Assembly (NCBI GenBank): GCA_963791995.1
Contig: CAWBUQ010000001.1
Span: 186,001 to 250,000 of the forward strand
Length of the DNA stretch: 64,000 nucleotides
Source of the DNA: Bog-473 sp963791995
GTDB lineage: Bacteria > Actinomycetota > Acidimicrobiia > Acidimicrobiales > RAAP-2
Direction of reading: 5' to 3'
The notes under the pieces are model-generated. The model did not search any database, was not told where the DNA came from, and was given only the letters and a program-made list of their open reading frames with translations. Both the position numbers and the translations under genes were made by a program. Each line of letters opens with the position of its first letter. Position 1 is the stretch's first letter. This document shows positions 48,811 to 58,392 of the stretch, in pieces.

Positions 48811-49986
48811 ATGAAGGTCGCCATGCTTTCGCCGTACGCGCTGACCCGGCCCGGTGCGGCGTGCAGGGGCAGGTCGTCGGCCTCGCACGTTCACTGCGCG
48901 ACGCTGGGTCACGAGGTGACGGTCCTTGTCCCCTCGACGAGGAGGGGTCGGTGCCCGACGCCGTCGGCGACCACATCGACATCGGGCGCCCAACCGCGCT
49001 GCACTCCAACGGGTCGGTGGCGCCCGTGGCCTTGTGGCCCTCGAGGGTCGGCCCGGGCCGAGCGCGCCGTCCGGACGGGTCGGCTTCGACGTGCTGCACG
49101 TGCACGAGCCCCTGGCGCCGATGGCCGCCTACGGGCTGGTGCTCACCGCGCCGCTGCCCATGGTCGGCACGTACCACCGGGCCGGCGTCAGCCGGTGGGT
49201 GCCCGTTCTCAAGCCGTTGGCCGAATTGGTCGGACGGCGCATGCAGATCCGCGTGGCCGTCTCAGAGGCGGCCCGCGAGACGGGGATGCGCTCGAGCGGC
49301 GGGCGAGTTCGAGGTGCTTTTCAACGGTGTGGATATGGACTCGCTTCGAGTCGGCCAAGCCTGTCCGCGACGAGCAAGGACGGCCAACGGTGTTGTTCCT
49401 GGGCGCCACGAAGAGCGAAAGGGGCTCAACGTCCTGCTCGACGCGTTCGACTCGCTGGACCGTCCAGCCGTGCTCTGGATCAGCGGCGACGGCCCCGGCA
49501 GCGAGGTACAACACCGAAGGCATCCCGAGTCCGACCGGGTGCACTGGCTCGGCATGGTGAGTGACGAGGAGGTTGTCTCGAGGCTGGCCGGGGCACAGCG
49601 TGCTGTGCGCGCCGTCGCTCCCGGCGAGTCGTTCGGCATGGTCCTGCTCGAGGGGATGGCGGCCGGGTGCGCGGTGGTGGCGTCCGACATCGAGGGCTAT
49701 CGGAAGGCTGCGGGCGGTCACGCCGCCCTGGTACCGCCCGGCGACGTCGGGGCCCTGTCTCGTGCCCTGGGAGTGGCGCTGGCGGATGCCGTCGAGGGCA
49801 GTGGGCAATCGTCGCCCGAGTCCCGCAAAGCGGAGGTGGAGTACGCCGGGTCTGGTCGATGGACTCCCTGGCCGAGCGCTACTCGACGTGTACCAGCGTG
49901 CCATCGCCGCGTACCGGCCGCCCGGCGCCCGTGACCGGCGTCGCGACAGGCGGATAGGAGGCCGCCGTCGCGGCCCGGGCGGATAG
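48811..49986 (+). CDS. pimA: Phosphatidylinositol alpha-mannosyltransferase PimA-like, many frameshifts
   Basis: GT4 mannosyltransferase making the first PIM. The start 'MKVAMLSPYALTRPGA' matches PimA. Successive frames give 'GQVVGLARSLRDAG', 'GHEVTVLVP', 'DVLHVHEPLAPMAAYGLVL', 'MVGTYHRAGVSRWVPVLKPL', 'FEVLFNGVDMDS', 'ERKGLNVLLDAFDSLDRPAV', the donor-site 'VAPGESFGMVLLEGMAAGCA' (E-x7-E) and an end 'LDVYQRAIAAYRPPGAR'. At least eight frame changes are needed over 1.2 kb, the densest in the window. Order and length (about 390 residues) are normal. A GTG 12 bases upstream is an alternative start. Confidence 0.75.
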
Positions 49987-50059
49987 GGGCCGGACCATTG
50001 CCCCTTTTAGGTTTTCGCCGGACGGGGCCCGCATTGCCTGTGCCTAGGCTGAACGACCC

Positions 50060-51345
50060 ATGGCCGAGCAGAGCGACAACCCGGGCCAGTCCCGGCCGTC
50101 CGGCGGGCGGAGGTGGCAGCGAGCGGCGGGCGTGGTGCCAGTGGCGGGGCGGCGGCAACAGGAACCGCAACCGCAACCGAAATCGCAGCCGGAACCGGCC
50201 TGCCGGCAGCGGCGGAAGCGGCAGCAACAGCGGCGGCGCAGCAGCGGCAACACGGCAGGGCAGCGCCGGCGGGCGTCCAAGGGTCAGTCGAATCCCGGGG
50301 GCAGCGCCGGCAGCGGCGCGAATGGAGGCGAGGCGGCGGTGGCCGTGGCGGTGACAGCAGCGCCCGAGCCGTGGGCAAGGAGCAGAGCCAGGTCAGCGAC
50401 AAGGTGCCGCGGCGCAGGGCGGCAACCGGAACCGGTCGCGCTGACGGCGCATCGCGCCCGCCGGGCGTCGGCGGTGGCGCAGCAGCCACGCACTTCGGTG
50501 GCGCTCGCTCCGAGCCGGCCCCCCACCCGCTCGATATCCGTCCCAGCCTCGGTGCGCCCCAAGTCTTCCCGGGCGAGGTCGCTGCGAACCGACGTCGCGC
50601 CATCCGCCTCTGCGCGTGGACGGCGATCGTCCCCGCCGTCCTGATCGGCATCCTGCTCGGTGTCTCGGTCAACGTGATCGTCGGCGTCGTCGCGCTCGTC
50701 GTCGTCGGCGCCGCGGTGATGTACGGACTCTGGCGTCTGGCGCCCAGTCGTCGCGTTGCGCCGGATCGGAGCGGTGCAGATCGACGAGCATGACGATCCC
50801 CGCCTCTCCAATCTGACCGAAGGGTCTCTGCGCCACCTTCGGCCTCAGCCATGCCCACGCTCTACGTCGTCGAGGACGACGTGCCCAATGCCTGCGCACT
50901 GGGCCGCGACGCCCGGCGTTCCGACCTCGTGGTGACCAGCGGACTGCTGCGCCTGGTCGACCCCATCGAGCTCGAGGGTGTCATTGCCCACGAGCTGGCC
51001 CACGTGAAGCGCGGGGACAACGGCGTGTCGTGCGTCGGCATCACGCTCGGTACCCTCTTCGGCGGCGAGCGGATGCTGCGCCGCTGCGTGGGAGAGAGTC
51101 GCGAGTATCGAGCCGACGTCGTGGGCGCGTCCGCCGTGCGCTACCCACGAGGGCTGCTGAGCGCGCTTGCGTGTCATGGCGGAGGCGCCCGCTCCGCCGA
51201 GGGCTCCCTGTTCGCCACGCCGAGCCGTTTCGGCTCGACCCGCTGGGTCTGGATCGACCCCTCCGTGGGGCATCGTGACGACCCGCTCGAGCCAGGCGAC
51301 TTGGATGCCACGTCGGTGAGGGCCGCCGCACTCAGCGAGTGGTGA
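50060..51345 (+). CDS. M48-family (HtpX-like) metallopeptidase with low-complexity leader, two or more frameshifts
   Basis: Membrane-bound zinc peptidase. The catalytic part (from about 50815) has 'GVIAHELAHVKRGDNGV', the HExxH motif as HELAH, and later 'ESREYRADVVGASAV' supplying the third ligand Glu. Before it, 'AVLIGILLGVSVNVIVGVVA' and the following residues form one or two helices, and 'EHDDPRLSNLTEGLCATFG' links the parts in a third frame. From ATG 50060 a leader of about 170 residues is Gln/Arg/Gly/Ala-rich with hexanucleotide repeats near 50160-50200; its frame is uncertain. The family degrades or trims membrane proteins; the target is unknown. Confidence 0.7.
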
Positions 51346-51380
51346 GAAGGGGCGGCGGCCAGGCCTCGTAGACTGGGAGC

Positions 51381-52263
51381 ATGAGCACCACCGGAACCTT
51401 CACCGTGAAGCGGGGGCTGGCGGACATGCTGCGCGGCGGCGTCATCATGGACGTCGTCAACGCCGAGCAGGCCAAGATCGCCGAGGACGCCGGCGCCGTG
51501 TCGGTCATGGCGCTCGAACGTGTGCCGGCCGACATCCGCCGCGACGGTGGCGTGGCGCGCATGAGCGACCCGCTGCTGATCGAAGGGATCATCGAGGCGG
51601 TGACCATCCCCGTGATGGCGAAGGCACGCATCGGCCACTTCGCCGAGGCCCAGGTGCTGCAAGTCGCTCGGCGTCGACTTCATCGACGAGTCCGAGGTGC
51701 TGACGCCGGCCGACGAGGCGCACCACATCGACAAGTGGCCCTTCACCGTGCCCTTCGTCTGCGGCGCCACGAATCTGGGTGAGGCGCTGCGTCGGATCTC
51801 CGAGGGCGCGGCCATGATCCGCTCCAAGGGCGAGGCCGGGACCGGGCAACATCGTCGAAGCCGTGCGGCACCTGCGCTCGATTCTCGGCTCGATCCGGGC
51901 CATCACCCAGGCCGACTCGGCCGAGCTGTACGGCTGGGCCAAGGAGCTCGCTGCGCCCGATCGGGCCTGGTGCAGGAGCTGCACACGACCGGCCGGCTGC
52001 CGGTGCCACTGTTCTGCGCCGGCGGGATCGCCACGCCGGCGGACGCCGCGCTGGTGATGCAGCTCGGCGCGGAAGCGGTGTTCGTCGGCTCGGGGATCTT
52101 CAAGTCGTCGGATCCGGCCCGCATGGCGTCGGCGGTGGTCGAGGCGACCGCGCACTTCGAGGACCCCGACCACGTGGCGAAGGTCTCTCGCGGGCTGGGC
52201 GAGGCGATGCGGGGGTTGGAGGCGTCGAAGTACGGCGAGCATCTCGCCGACCGGGGGTGGTAG
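51381..52263 (+). CDS. pdxS: Pyridoxal 5'-phosphate synthase lyase subunit, three frameshifts
   Basis: TIM-barrel subunit that builds PLP from ribose 5-phosphate, glyceraldehyde 3-phosphate and ammonia. Conserved residues are seen: Asp24 in 'GGVIMDVVNAEQAKIAE', Lys81 in 'VMAKARIGHFAEAQ' and the second lysine in 'IRSKGEAGTG'. Frame changes near 51662, 51845 and 51960 interrupt an otherwise standard sequence of about 294 residues ('DFIDESEVLTPADEAHHIDK', 'FCAGGIATPADAALVMQLGA'). Essential motifs all survive, so errors are more likely than loss. The glutaminase partner follows after 24 bases. Confidence 0.9.
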
Positions 52264-52287
52264 CGGGGCCCTCAGGGCAACCCGCCG

Positions 52288-53001
52288 GTGCCGGTTCCGT
52301 TGATCGGCGTCCTCGACCTCCAAGGTGATGTGCGTGAGCACCTGGCCGCCCTCCATGACGTGGGATGCGGCGCGTGCGCCGGGTGAAGCGGCCGGCCGAC
52401 CTCGACGGGTCTCGACGGGCTGATCATGCCCGGCGGCGAGTCGACGACGCTCTCGATGCTGCTCGAATCGACCGGGCTGTTCGACGCCATTGCGTCCCGG
52501 TTGGCGCGGCCGGCGTCGGCCGGGTCTGCCTCCTCGGGCTCGGACTCGGGCTCTGATTCGGAACCGGGCTCGGACGTCGCCGCGCTGCCTGTCTTCGGGA
52601 CCTGCGCCGGGCTGATCCTCGTGGCGGACCAGGTCCTCGACGGTCGGTCGGATCAGCGCAGCTTCGACGTCCTCGACGCCGTCGTCCGCCGCAACGGCTA
52701 CGGCCGCCAGCGCCAGTCGTTCGAGGCGGACGTCGTGCTGGGCTCGGGAGAGGGCCCGCCGCTGCCCACGGTCTTCATCCGGGCGCCCCTGGTCGTCTCT
52801 GCCGGGGACGACGTCGAGGTGCTCGCGCGCCTGGACGGCGTTCCGGTGCTGGTGCGCCAGGGACCCGTGCTGGCTTCGTCCTTCCACCCCGAGCTGACGC
52901 CGGATCGCCGGGTGCACCGGATCTTCGTCGAGATGTGCGGGACCGACGGGCGCCGCCCAGGCACGCTCGCAAGCCGCCAACGTGCGGGATTCTTCAGGTA
53001 G
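52288..53001 (+). CDS. pdxT: Pyridoxal 5'-phosphate synthase glutaminase subunit, frameshifted
   Basis: Class I-type amidotransferase delivering ammonia to PdxS. A GTG start gives 'PLIGVLDLQGDVREHLAAL'. Frame changes near 52370 and 52415 precede 'GLIMPGGESTTLSMLLES'. The nucleophile Cys is in 'LPVFGTCAGLILVADQ', and the His/Glu pair is in 'SSFHPELTPDRRVHRIF'. Between the PGGEST helix and the Cys loop there is an extra run of about 22 Ser/Gly/Asp residues (for example 'SSGSDSGSDSEPGSD'), not expected in PdxT. Otherwise length is normal. Confidence 0.87.
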
Positions 53002-53005
53002 CGGC

Positions 53006-53039
53006 CGAATCTGACGAACGAAAGGACGTCAGGGATTCG
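53006..53039 (+). terminator. Hairpin between pdxT and purU
   Basis: CGAATCTGACG pairs with CGTCA and GATTCG across a 10-base loop, an 11-bp stem with a 2-base bulge. It begins 5 bases after the pdxT stop and ends 30 bases before purU. No T-run follows, so it could be an intrinsic-terminator variant, an RNA-processing site or a purU leader structure. Pairing is read directly; function is inferred. Confidence 0.4.
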
Positions 53040-53068
53040 TAGGCCTCAGAGGAGACCGGCAAGGATCA

Positions 53069-53926
53069 ATGCGTCGATACATCCTCACCATCACCTGCCC
53101 GGACCGCGTCGGCATCGTCGCGGCCGTGACCGGCCTGATTGCGTCGCTCGGCGGGTCGGTGCTCGAGGCCGCCCAGCACGGGGACCTCGATTCGGGGCAG
53201 TTCTTCCTCCGCATCGAGATCGTCGCCAAGTCCCTGCCCTTCGGTCCCGAGGAGCTGGCCGCCGCCTTCGAGCCCGTGGCGGCGGAGTTCGACATGCAGT
53301 GGCACATCAGCGACACCGACGTGCCCAAGCGCGTGGTGCTGTTCTCCAGCAAGGAGGACCACTGCCTGGCCGACCTGCTGTACCGCTGGCGCGCCGGCGA
53401 GCTCGAATGCGACGTCGCCTGCGTCATTGCGAACCACGAGGACCTGCGCGAGCTCGTCGAGTGGCACGGCGTCACCTTCCGCTGCGTCCCCGTCGGCAAG
53501 GAGCCGGAGGAAAAGAAGGCGGCCTTCGAGGAGATGGAGGGCATCCTCGAGAAGGAGCGCGCCGAGCTGATCGTCCTCGCTCGATACATGCAGATCCTCC
53601 CCGCCTCCTTCTGCGCCGGCCGCGAAGGGCGCATCATCAACATCCATCACTCGTTCCTGCCCTCGTTCGCCGGCGCCCGCCCCTATCACCAGGCCTACGA
53701 CCGGGGCGTGAAGCTCATCGGCGCGACCTGCCACTACGTCACGGCCGACCTCGACGAGGGGCCGATCATCGAGCAGGACACCCGGCGCGTCGACCACGGC
53801 GACTCGGCCGAGGAGATGCGCCGTGTCGGCCGCGACGTGGAGCGCCAGGTCCTCTCCCGGGGCCTGCGCTGGCACCTCCAGGACCGCATCCTGCTGAACG
53901 GCACCAAGACCGTCGTCTTCCCGTAG
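53069..53926 (+). CDS. purU: Formyltetrahydrofolate deformylase
   Basis: Hydrolyses 10-formyl-THF to formate and THF, balancing one-carbon pools. The 285-residue enzyme has an N-terminal ACT domain ('TCPDRVGIVAAVTGLIASLG' near 9-28) and a formyl-hydrolase domain with 'KRVVLFSSKEDHCLADLLYR', 'LARYMQILPASFC', 'INIHHSFLPSFAGARPYHQA' (catalytic Asn/His) and 'GATCHYVTADLDEGPIIEQD' (catalytic Asp). A GAGGAG site precedes the ATG. No frameshift. Confidence 0.94.
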   Translation: MRRYILTITCPDRVGIVAAVTGLIASLGGSVLEAAQHGDLDSGQFFLRIEIVAKSLPFGPEELAAAFEPVAAEFDMQWHISDTDVPKRVVLFSSKEDHCLADLLYRWRAGELECDVACVIANHEDLRELVEWHGVTFRCVPVGKEPEEKKAAFEEMEGILEKERAELIVLARYMQILPASFCAGREGRIINIHHSFLPSFAGARPYHQAYDRGVKLIGATCHYVTADLDEGPIIEQDTRRVDHGDSAEEMRRVGRDVERQVLSRGLRWHLQDRILLNGTKTVVFP

Positions 53927-53974
53927 CTTCGGCCGCACCGTCGCGCCGGCTCATCGGCCGACCGTTCGGTAGAT

Positions 53975-55419
53975 ATGGGCAAGACCGCCTCGGTGCCGAC
54001 GCCCGCCTCCGCCGGCGGCCTCACGTCCTCCCCGCCCACGGGCTACTTCGCCCGCTGCCCCCACTCCAGCCGCACCGCGGCGCCGTACGCTCCCCACGCC
54101 CGCGCAGGCCGTCCACTCAGCCGTGACTATGGCAAGGACCCTCGCTCCCAGGACCTGGCGCAGAGCATCGCCGCGCACCAGCGAGCCATCTCCGAGCACG
54201 AAGGCGCCATGTTGCGCGAGATCGCCGAGTTCGACAGGGCCGAGGCGTGGCGAGGGGACGGCTCGCTCTCCATGCGCGAGTGGCTCGTCGCCACCTGCCA
54301 CGTCAGCCGGGCCCGGGCGCGCACCCTGGTCGACTCGGCCGGGCGGGTGGGGGAGTTGCCCGCTCTTTCCGAAGCATTGTCCGAGGGTCGGCTGACGCTC
54401 GATGTGTTCGCGCCGCTGGCCTCAGTGGCAACGCCCAAGACCGATGACGACCTCGCTCAAGCATCGGCAGCACTGGACGCCCCAGCAGGCACGCCAGCTG
54501 GTGGCCGAGGTCAAGGGTGCCTCGGATGCCCAGGCGGCGGAGCGGTTCCGGCGCCGGTTCGTGCACTTCGACGACGAGCGCTGCCTGCTGTGGGCCCAGC
54601 TGAGCAAGGACGCCTACGCGTTGGTCAAGACAGCCATCGTGGGCCGGGCCAGGCGCCACGACCACCCGAGCTCCCACGATCCCGACTTCGTCCGCTTCGA
54701 GAGCCGGTGCGCCGATGCACTGCTCGACATCTGCATCGAGGCCGGGCGGCGGAGCCGCCGCACCGGGCCACGGGGCCCGATGTCTCGTGTCCGTGCCGGT
54801 GCCGGTGCCGGTGCCGGTGCCAGTTCCGGTTACGACCCCGACGCCGAGGTCGATGCCGAGCCGGATGCCGACAGCACCTCTGACGAACCGCCCGGTTCCG
54901 GGCACGCACCCGGGCCCCGCAGTGCCCGCATCGCAATGGTCGTGCACACTGACCTCGAGCGCCTGCTCTACGGCGACGGCTACGGCCACGCCTCCATCGA
55001 GGGTGTCGGCCCCATCTCGGCCGAGGTGGCGCGACGCCTGGCGTGCACCGCCGACATCACCGTGTCTTTCGACGCCCCCGACGGCGCCTGCCTGGACCAG
55101 AAGTCACTGGTGCGGGATCCCAGCAGAAGCACAGGCGATCGAGATCCGGCGCAGGGACGACGGGTGCCGCTTCCCCGGTTGCGGCTGTCGCACGGTGACC
55201 GACATCCACCACGTCCGGTGGGTCTCGAAGCAGGGTCCGACCATCATGTCGAACCTCTTGACACTCTGTGTCGCCCACCACAGCCGGGTGCACGAGCTCG
55301 GCTGGACGCTCGACGGCGACGCGCAGGGCGAGGTGAGGTTCATCAGCCCGCAGGGGCACGTCTTCGTTTCCATGCCTTCACCCGCGTGGCGGCCAGCCGA
55401 GGAAATGATCGCCGGCTGA
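53975..55419 (+). CDS. DUF222/HNH endonuclease-domain protein, two frameshifts
   Basis: Member of the actinobacterial DUF222-HNH group (13E12-repeat-like). The DUF222 part reads 'AISEHEGAMLREIAEFDRAE' and 'SMREWLVATCHVSRARARTL'. A change near 54490 continues with 'WTPQQARQLVAEVKGASDAQ', and one near 55120 leads to the HNH domain 'DDGCRFPGCGCRTVTDIHHV' with 'NLLTLCVAHHSRVHE', including the zinc cysteines and His-His. Between lies an Ala-Gly repeat and an acidic linker rich in Asp/Glu/Pro. Such genes are often multicopy and of unknown function. The N-terminal about 65 residues are doubtful. Confidence 0.8.
54793..54821. repeat. Hexanucleotide tandem repeat in DUF222-HNH gene
   Basis: Nearly five tandem GTGCCG units. 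In the gene's frame they encode an Ala-Gly run; in another frame they would give Val-Pro. The 6-base period keeps the frame, so it acts as a variable-length linker rather than a switch. Confidence 0.85.
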
Positions 55420-55480
55420 GCAGCGTTCCGCCGCCGGCGCCGGACTGAACCCGGCGTACCGCGTCGAGTTCCAACCGGGA

Positions 55481-56593
55481 TCAGCCTTTGACGGCTCGCA
55501 TGATCTCGTCCGTCACCGCATCGGGGTCCTCGAGCGGCAGCATGTGGCCCTTGGCGGTCAGGGTGACCAGGCGCGCCCCGGGGATGGTCGAAACCATCTG
55601 GTCCGCCTTGGCCGGCACCGTCAAGGCGTCTCGAGTGCCGACCATGACCGTCGTCGGCACATCGATCGTGGCGATGCCCTCGAGCAAATCCATGGAGCCG
55701 AAGGAGACCAAGAAGTCGCCTCGCACTGCACCGTGGCAGTCCGCGAACAATTGTCTGGTCAGATCCATGTGCGAACGCTGCGGGTTGGTCCCGAAGACGC
55801 CACGCACGAGCAGGTGGCCGTTGCGCGACCGCATCGCCCGGCTGACGAAGGGAGAGCCGATCAGCGTCCCGGCCATTCGGGCACCACGGGCCGACGGCGA
55901 ACCGACAGCGGTCGCCGCCGTCGCCACGAGGACGGTCGCCTTGGCCCGGTCCCTGAGGATCTCTGGTCGGTGCGTGGCCAACGACATGATCGTCATGCCG
56001 CCCATGGAGTGCCCGGCCAACACGACGCCGCGCACGTCGACGGCTTCGAGCACGTCAGACAGGTCGTGCGCCAGCGTCTCCACCGTCAACGGCGCGGAGC
56101 CTCTCGTGCTCAGGCCGTGTCCGCGCTGGTCATAGAGCACCACGCGGTTCCCTTGTTCGCGTAGCCGTCGCGCCACGGGGAGCCAGATCTCGTGGCTGCA
56201 GCCCCAACAGTGGGGGAGCACGACCACCGGCGCGTCGGGGCCGTCGCCGGGCAGGTCCCACACGGCAAGCTGCGCACCGTCGCCCGTCTCAACCACGCCA
56301 TGGTCGGGTCGGGTCACGCCGCGCCCCCACCCCGGTGCGAGAGGACCCTCGGCGAGCTCGCTGCCTTCGTCGGCCCGACCTCCGCGCTCCGCCTCTCGCA
56401 CGAACCGCCGGTACACCGCGCCGGCGGCCACACCGGCCGTCACAGCCGCCACCAGCACCAGGAGCCGCCGCGCGCGCGGCTGACGCACGACGTTGTCGCC
56501 CACGACCAGCGCCGCCGAGCCCGATCCCGCACCCGACCCGGAGCCTGAACCCGACCCGGACCGAGGTGCATTCGAAGCGCGACCAGATGTCAT
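55481..56593 (-). CDS. Alpha/beta-fold hydrolase, membrane-anchored
   Basis: Serine hydrolase of 370 residues. After a Gly-Ser repeat leader comes a membrane segment near residues 40-58 ('LLVLVAAVTAGVAAGAVYRR'), then the hydrolase domain. The oxyanion region is 'VVVLPHCWGCSHEIWLPVAR', the strand 'RVVLYDQRGHGLST', the nucleophile elbow 'VVLAGHSMGGMTIMSLA' (Ser in GHSMGG), an acidic residue in 'VMVGTRDALTVPAKAD' and the His in 'LTAKGHMLPLEDPDAV'. It could be an esterase, lipase or epoxide hydrolase-like enzyme; the substrate is unknown. It is divergent from the diiron oxygenase. Confidence 0.85.
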   Translation of the reverse strand: MTSGRASNAPRSGSGSGSGSGAGSGSAALVVGDNVVRQPRARRLLVLVAAVTAGVAAGAVYRRFVREAERGGRADEGSELAEGPLAPGWGRGVTRPDHGVVETGDGAQLAVWDLPGDGPDAPVVVLPHCWGCSHEIWLPVARRLREQGNRVVLYDQRGHGLSTRGSAPLTVETLAHDLSDVLEAVDVRGVVLAGHSMGGMTIMSLATHRPEILRDRAKATVLVATAATAVGSPSARGARMAGTLIGSPFVSRAMRSRNGHLLVRGVFGTNPQRSHMDLTRQLFADCHGAVRGDFLVSFGSMDLLEGIATIDVPTTVMVGTRDALTVPAKADQMVSTIPGARLVTLTAKGHMLPLEDPDAVTDEIMRAVKG

Positions 56594-56676
56594 GAACCCG
56601 CAGCGTACGCGGCCCGTTCCGGCTCCTCGACCCCGCCGTAGACACACCCCTGTTCCTGGCACCGATCAGGAAATAA

Positions 56677-56709
56677 GGGTTTCATGTAATCGCTTAAAAA
56701 TTGAATCCC
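56677..56709. promoter_or_regulatory. AT-rich promoter region with inverted repeat
   Basis: GGGTTTCA and TGAATCCC (7 of 8 bases complementary) flank a 17-base AT-rich core containing CTTAAAAATTG, 19 bases before the diiron-oxygenase ATG and between divergent genes. It is the most AT-rich short stretch I noticed. A promoter with an operator for the downstream TetR regulator is a reasonable inference; exact -35/-10 boxes are not clear. Confidence 0.45.
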
Positions 56710-56728
56710 GTGGGTACAACCAGAACCC

Positions 56729-57691
56729 ATGGACACAGCGACCAAAACCCCAACCGAGGAATCGACCAAAGTCGACCAGCGGATCGAGCGCCTCTCGACC
56801 GCCTCGCTCAAGCGGATCCTCGAGCCCGATGTCGACGTCCCGGGTGAGGTCGGGGACGGCCAGCTGCTCCCCGACGAGCTGATCTCGCTGTCACATGTGC
56901 CCGAGCTCTACGCGCAGCTCACCGACGAGCAGCGGCGCATCCTGGCCCGCGAGGAGTTCGCATCCATCGTGGATACCGGAGTCCGCTTCGAGGCGGTCCT
57001 GATGGCTGGATTCAGCGTCGACATCCTCAACCGCTCCGACCTCACCGACCCACGTGTGACCTACCTGTTGCACGAGATGGGGGAGGAGACCCGGCACTCA
57101 CGACTCTTCGTGCGACTGCTCGAACAGGTCAAGCCGACGGCGAAGAACCCCATCGACGGAGCAGTTGCCCGCATCGCGCAGCACATCCTCCTCCCCATCC
57201 TCACGTCGCTGCCGTCGCTGTTCTGCCTGCTCGTGTTGAGCGGCGAGGAAGTGCCCGACCTCATGCAGAAGCTCGCCGCCGACCACATCGACACCGACCC
57301 GATGATCAAGGCGGTGTCCAAGTACCACCGCCAGGAAGAGGCCCGCCACCTCGCCTTCGGGCGCATGCTGTTCCCCGAACAGTGGGCCGCCGCCGGCCCG
57401 ATCGAGCGATTCCTGGTCCGTTACCTCGGCTCCCGGATCGCTATCGCGATGTTCGACACCATCGTCCACCCCGGCGTGTACGCCACCGTCGGCCTCCCCA
57501 CCTGGCAGACCTGGCGCACCGTGAACCGCTCGGCCGGCCGCACGGCGCTCCGCCACCGGGCCCTGCGCCCGCTCCTCACCCCGCTGCTCGAGGCCGGCGT
57601 CTTCGTGGGCGGCCGGATCCCCAAGGGGTGGCAGCGGGCCTGCGGCGTCGACCGCGCCGGGCGCGACGTCGCCCCGGTGGAGGCGGCCTGA
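56729..57691 (+). CDS. AurF-like diiron oxygenase
   Basis: Non-haem diiron protein of the p-aminobenzoate N-oxygenase (AurF) family, 320 residues. Iron-ligand motifs are 'LAREEFASIVDTGVRFEAVL' near 73-92, 'LHEMGEETRHSRLFVRLLEQ' (E-x3-R-H) near 113-132, 'LVLSGEEVPDLMQ' and 'YHRQEEARHLAFGRMLFPEQ' (EE-x-R-H) near 200-219. In known members the site oxidises aryl amines to nitro compounds; many actinobacterial homologues have no known substrate. A TetR regulator gene follows after 5 bases and is probably co-transcribed. Confidence 0.87.
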   Translation: MDTATKTPTEESTKVDQRIERLSTASLKRILEPDVDVPGEVGDGQLLPDELISLSHVPELYAQLTDEQRRILAREEFASIVDTGVRFEAVLMAGFSVDILNRSDLTDPRVTYLLHEMGEETRHSRLFVRLLEQVKPTAKNPIDGAVARIAQHILLPILTSLPSLFCLLVLSGEEVPDLMQKLAADHIDTDPMIKAVSKYHRQEEARHLAFGRMLFPEQWAAAGPIERFLVRYLGSRIAIAMFDTIVHPGVYATVGLPTWQTWRTVNRSAGRTALRHRALRPLLTPLLEAGVFVGGRIPKGWQRACGVDRAGRDVAPVEAA

Positions 57692-57696
57692 CCGCG

Positions 57697-58326
57697 ATGC
57701 CGCCAGACGACGACGCAGCGTCATCGGCGACGCCGCCGGCGCTCACCAAGGGCGACCGCACGCGCGGCGCGCTGCTTGCGGCGGCCGTCCTGCGCTTCGC
57801 CCGGGAGGGCTATCGGGGCACCTCGGTCGCCGACATCTGCCGCGACGCGGGACTTTCGACGACCGCGTCCTACCCCTACTTCGCCAACAAGGAAGCGCTC
57901 TTCGTGGCCGCGGTCGACGAAGACGTCGCTCTTCTCATCGACGACGCCGTCTCGCTGGTCGCGATGGGGGAGGACCCCGACCAGTGGGGCCGGCTCATGA
58001 TGCGCGCCCTGGTCGCCCACATGGACGCGCACCCGCTCGCCGGACGCATCCTGCGCGGCCTCGAGCCCGAGTTCACCATGCGCTTGCTCCAGATCCCTGC
58101 GTTGCAAGAGCTCCGCAAGACGGTGACGGAGCTGATCCGGGACCAGCAGATGGCCGGCACGGTGCGCCAGGACATCGAGGCGGCACAGACCGCCAGCGGC
58201 ATGGTCGTCATCGTGATCTCGCTGCTGATGGCCACGCTGCAGACCGGCGCCAACGCCGCCGGCTACGAGCAGGTCGCCGAGGACGTAGAATCCGTCCTCC
58301 ACGCCGCCACCCGCCCGCCGCACTAG
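57697..58326 (+). CDS. TetR/AcrR-family transcriptional regulator
   Basis: A 209-residue regulator. The N-terminal helix-turn-helix reads 'LLAAAVLRFAREGYRGTSVA' and 'ICRDAGLSTTASYPYFANKE', the TetR signature near residues 28-68 (with YPYFANKE for the usual YYHFxxKE). The C-terminal helices form the ligand/dimer domain, with 'IVISLLMATLQTGANAAGYE' near the end. It lies 5 bases after the diiron oxygenase and likely controls the promoter ahead of that gene and the divergent hydrolase. The longer upstream open frame is antisense-like and rejected. Confidence 0.9.
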   Translation: MPPDDDAASSATPPALTKGDRTRGALLAAAVLRFAREGYRGTSVADICRDAGLSTTASYPYFANKEALFVAAVDEDVALLIDDAVSLVAMGEDPDQWGRLMMRALVAHMDAHPLAGRILRGLEPEFTMRLLQIPALQELRKTVTELIRDQQMAGTVRQDIEAAQTASGMVVIVISLLMATLQTGANAAGYEQVAEDVESVLHAATRPPH

Positions 58327-58392
58327 ACCGCGCGCGCGGCCCAGGGGTGCGACGCGGCCGAACCAAGGCGCGGCGGTGGGAGTCTCTCTCAC

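Noticed and set aside
48056..49986. patA and pimA as dead pseudogenes
   Set aside because: All motifs remain in order with normal length once frames are joined, and the pathway is core in this group, so indel error is the simpler explanation.
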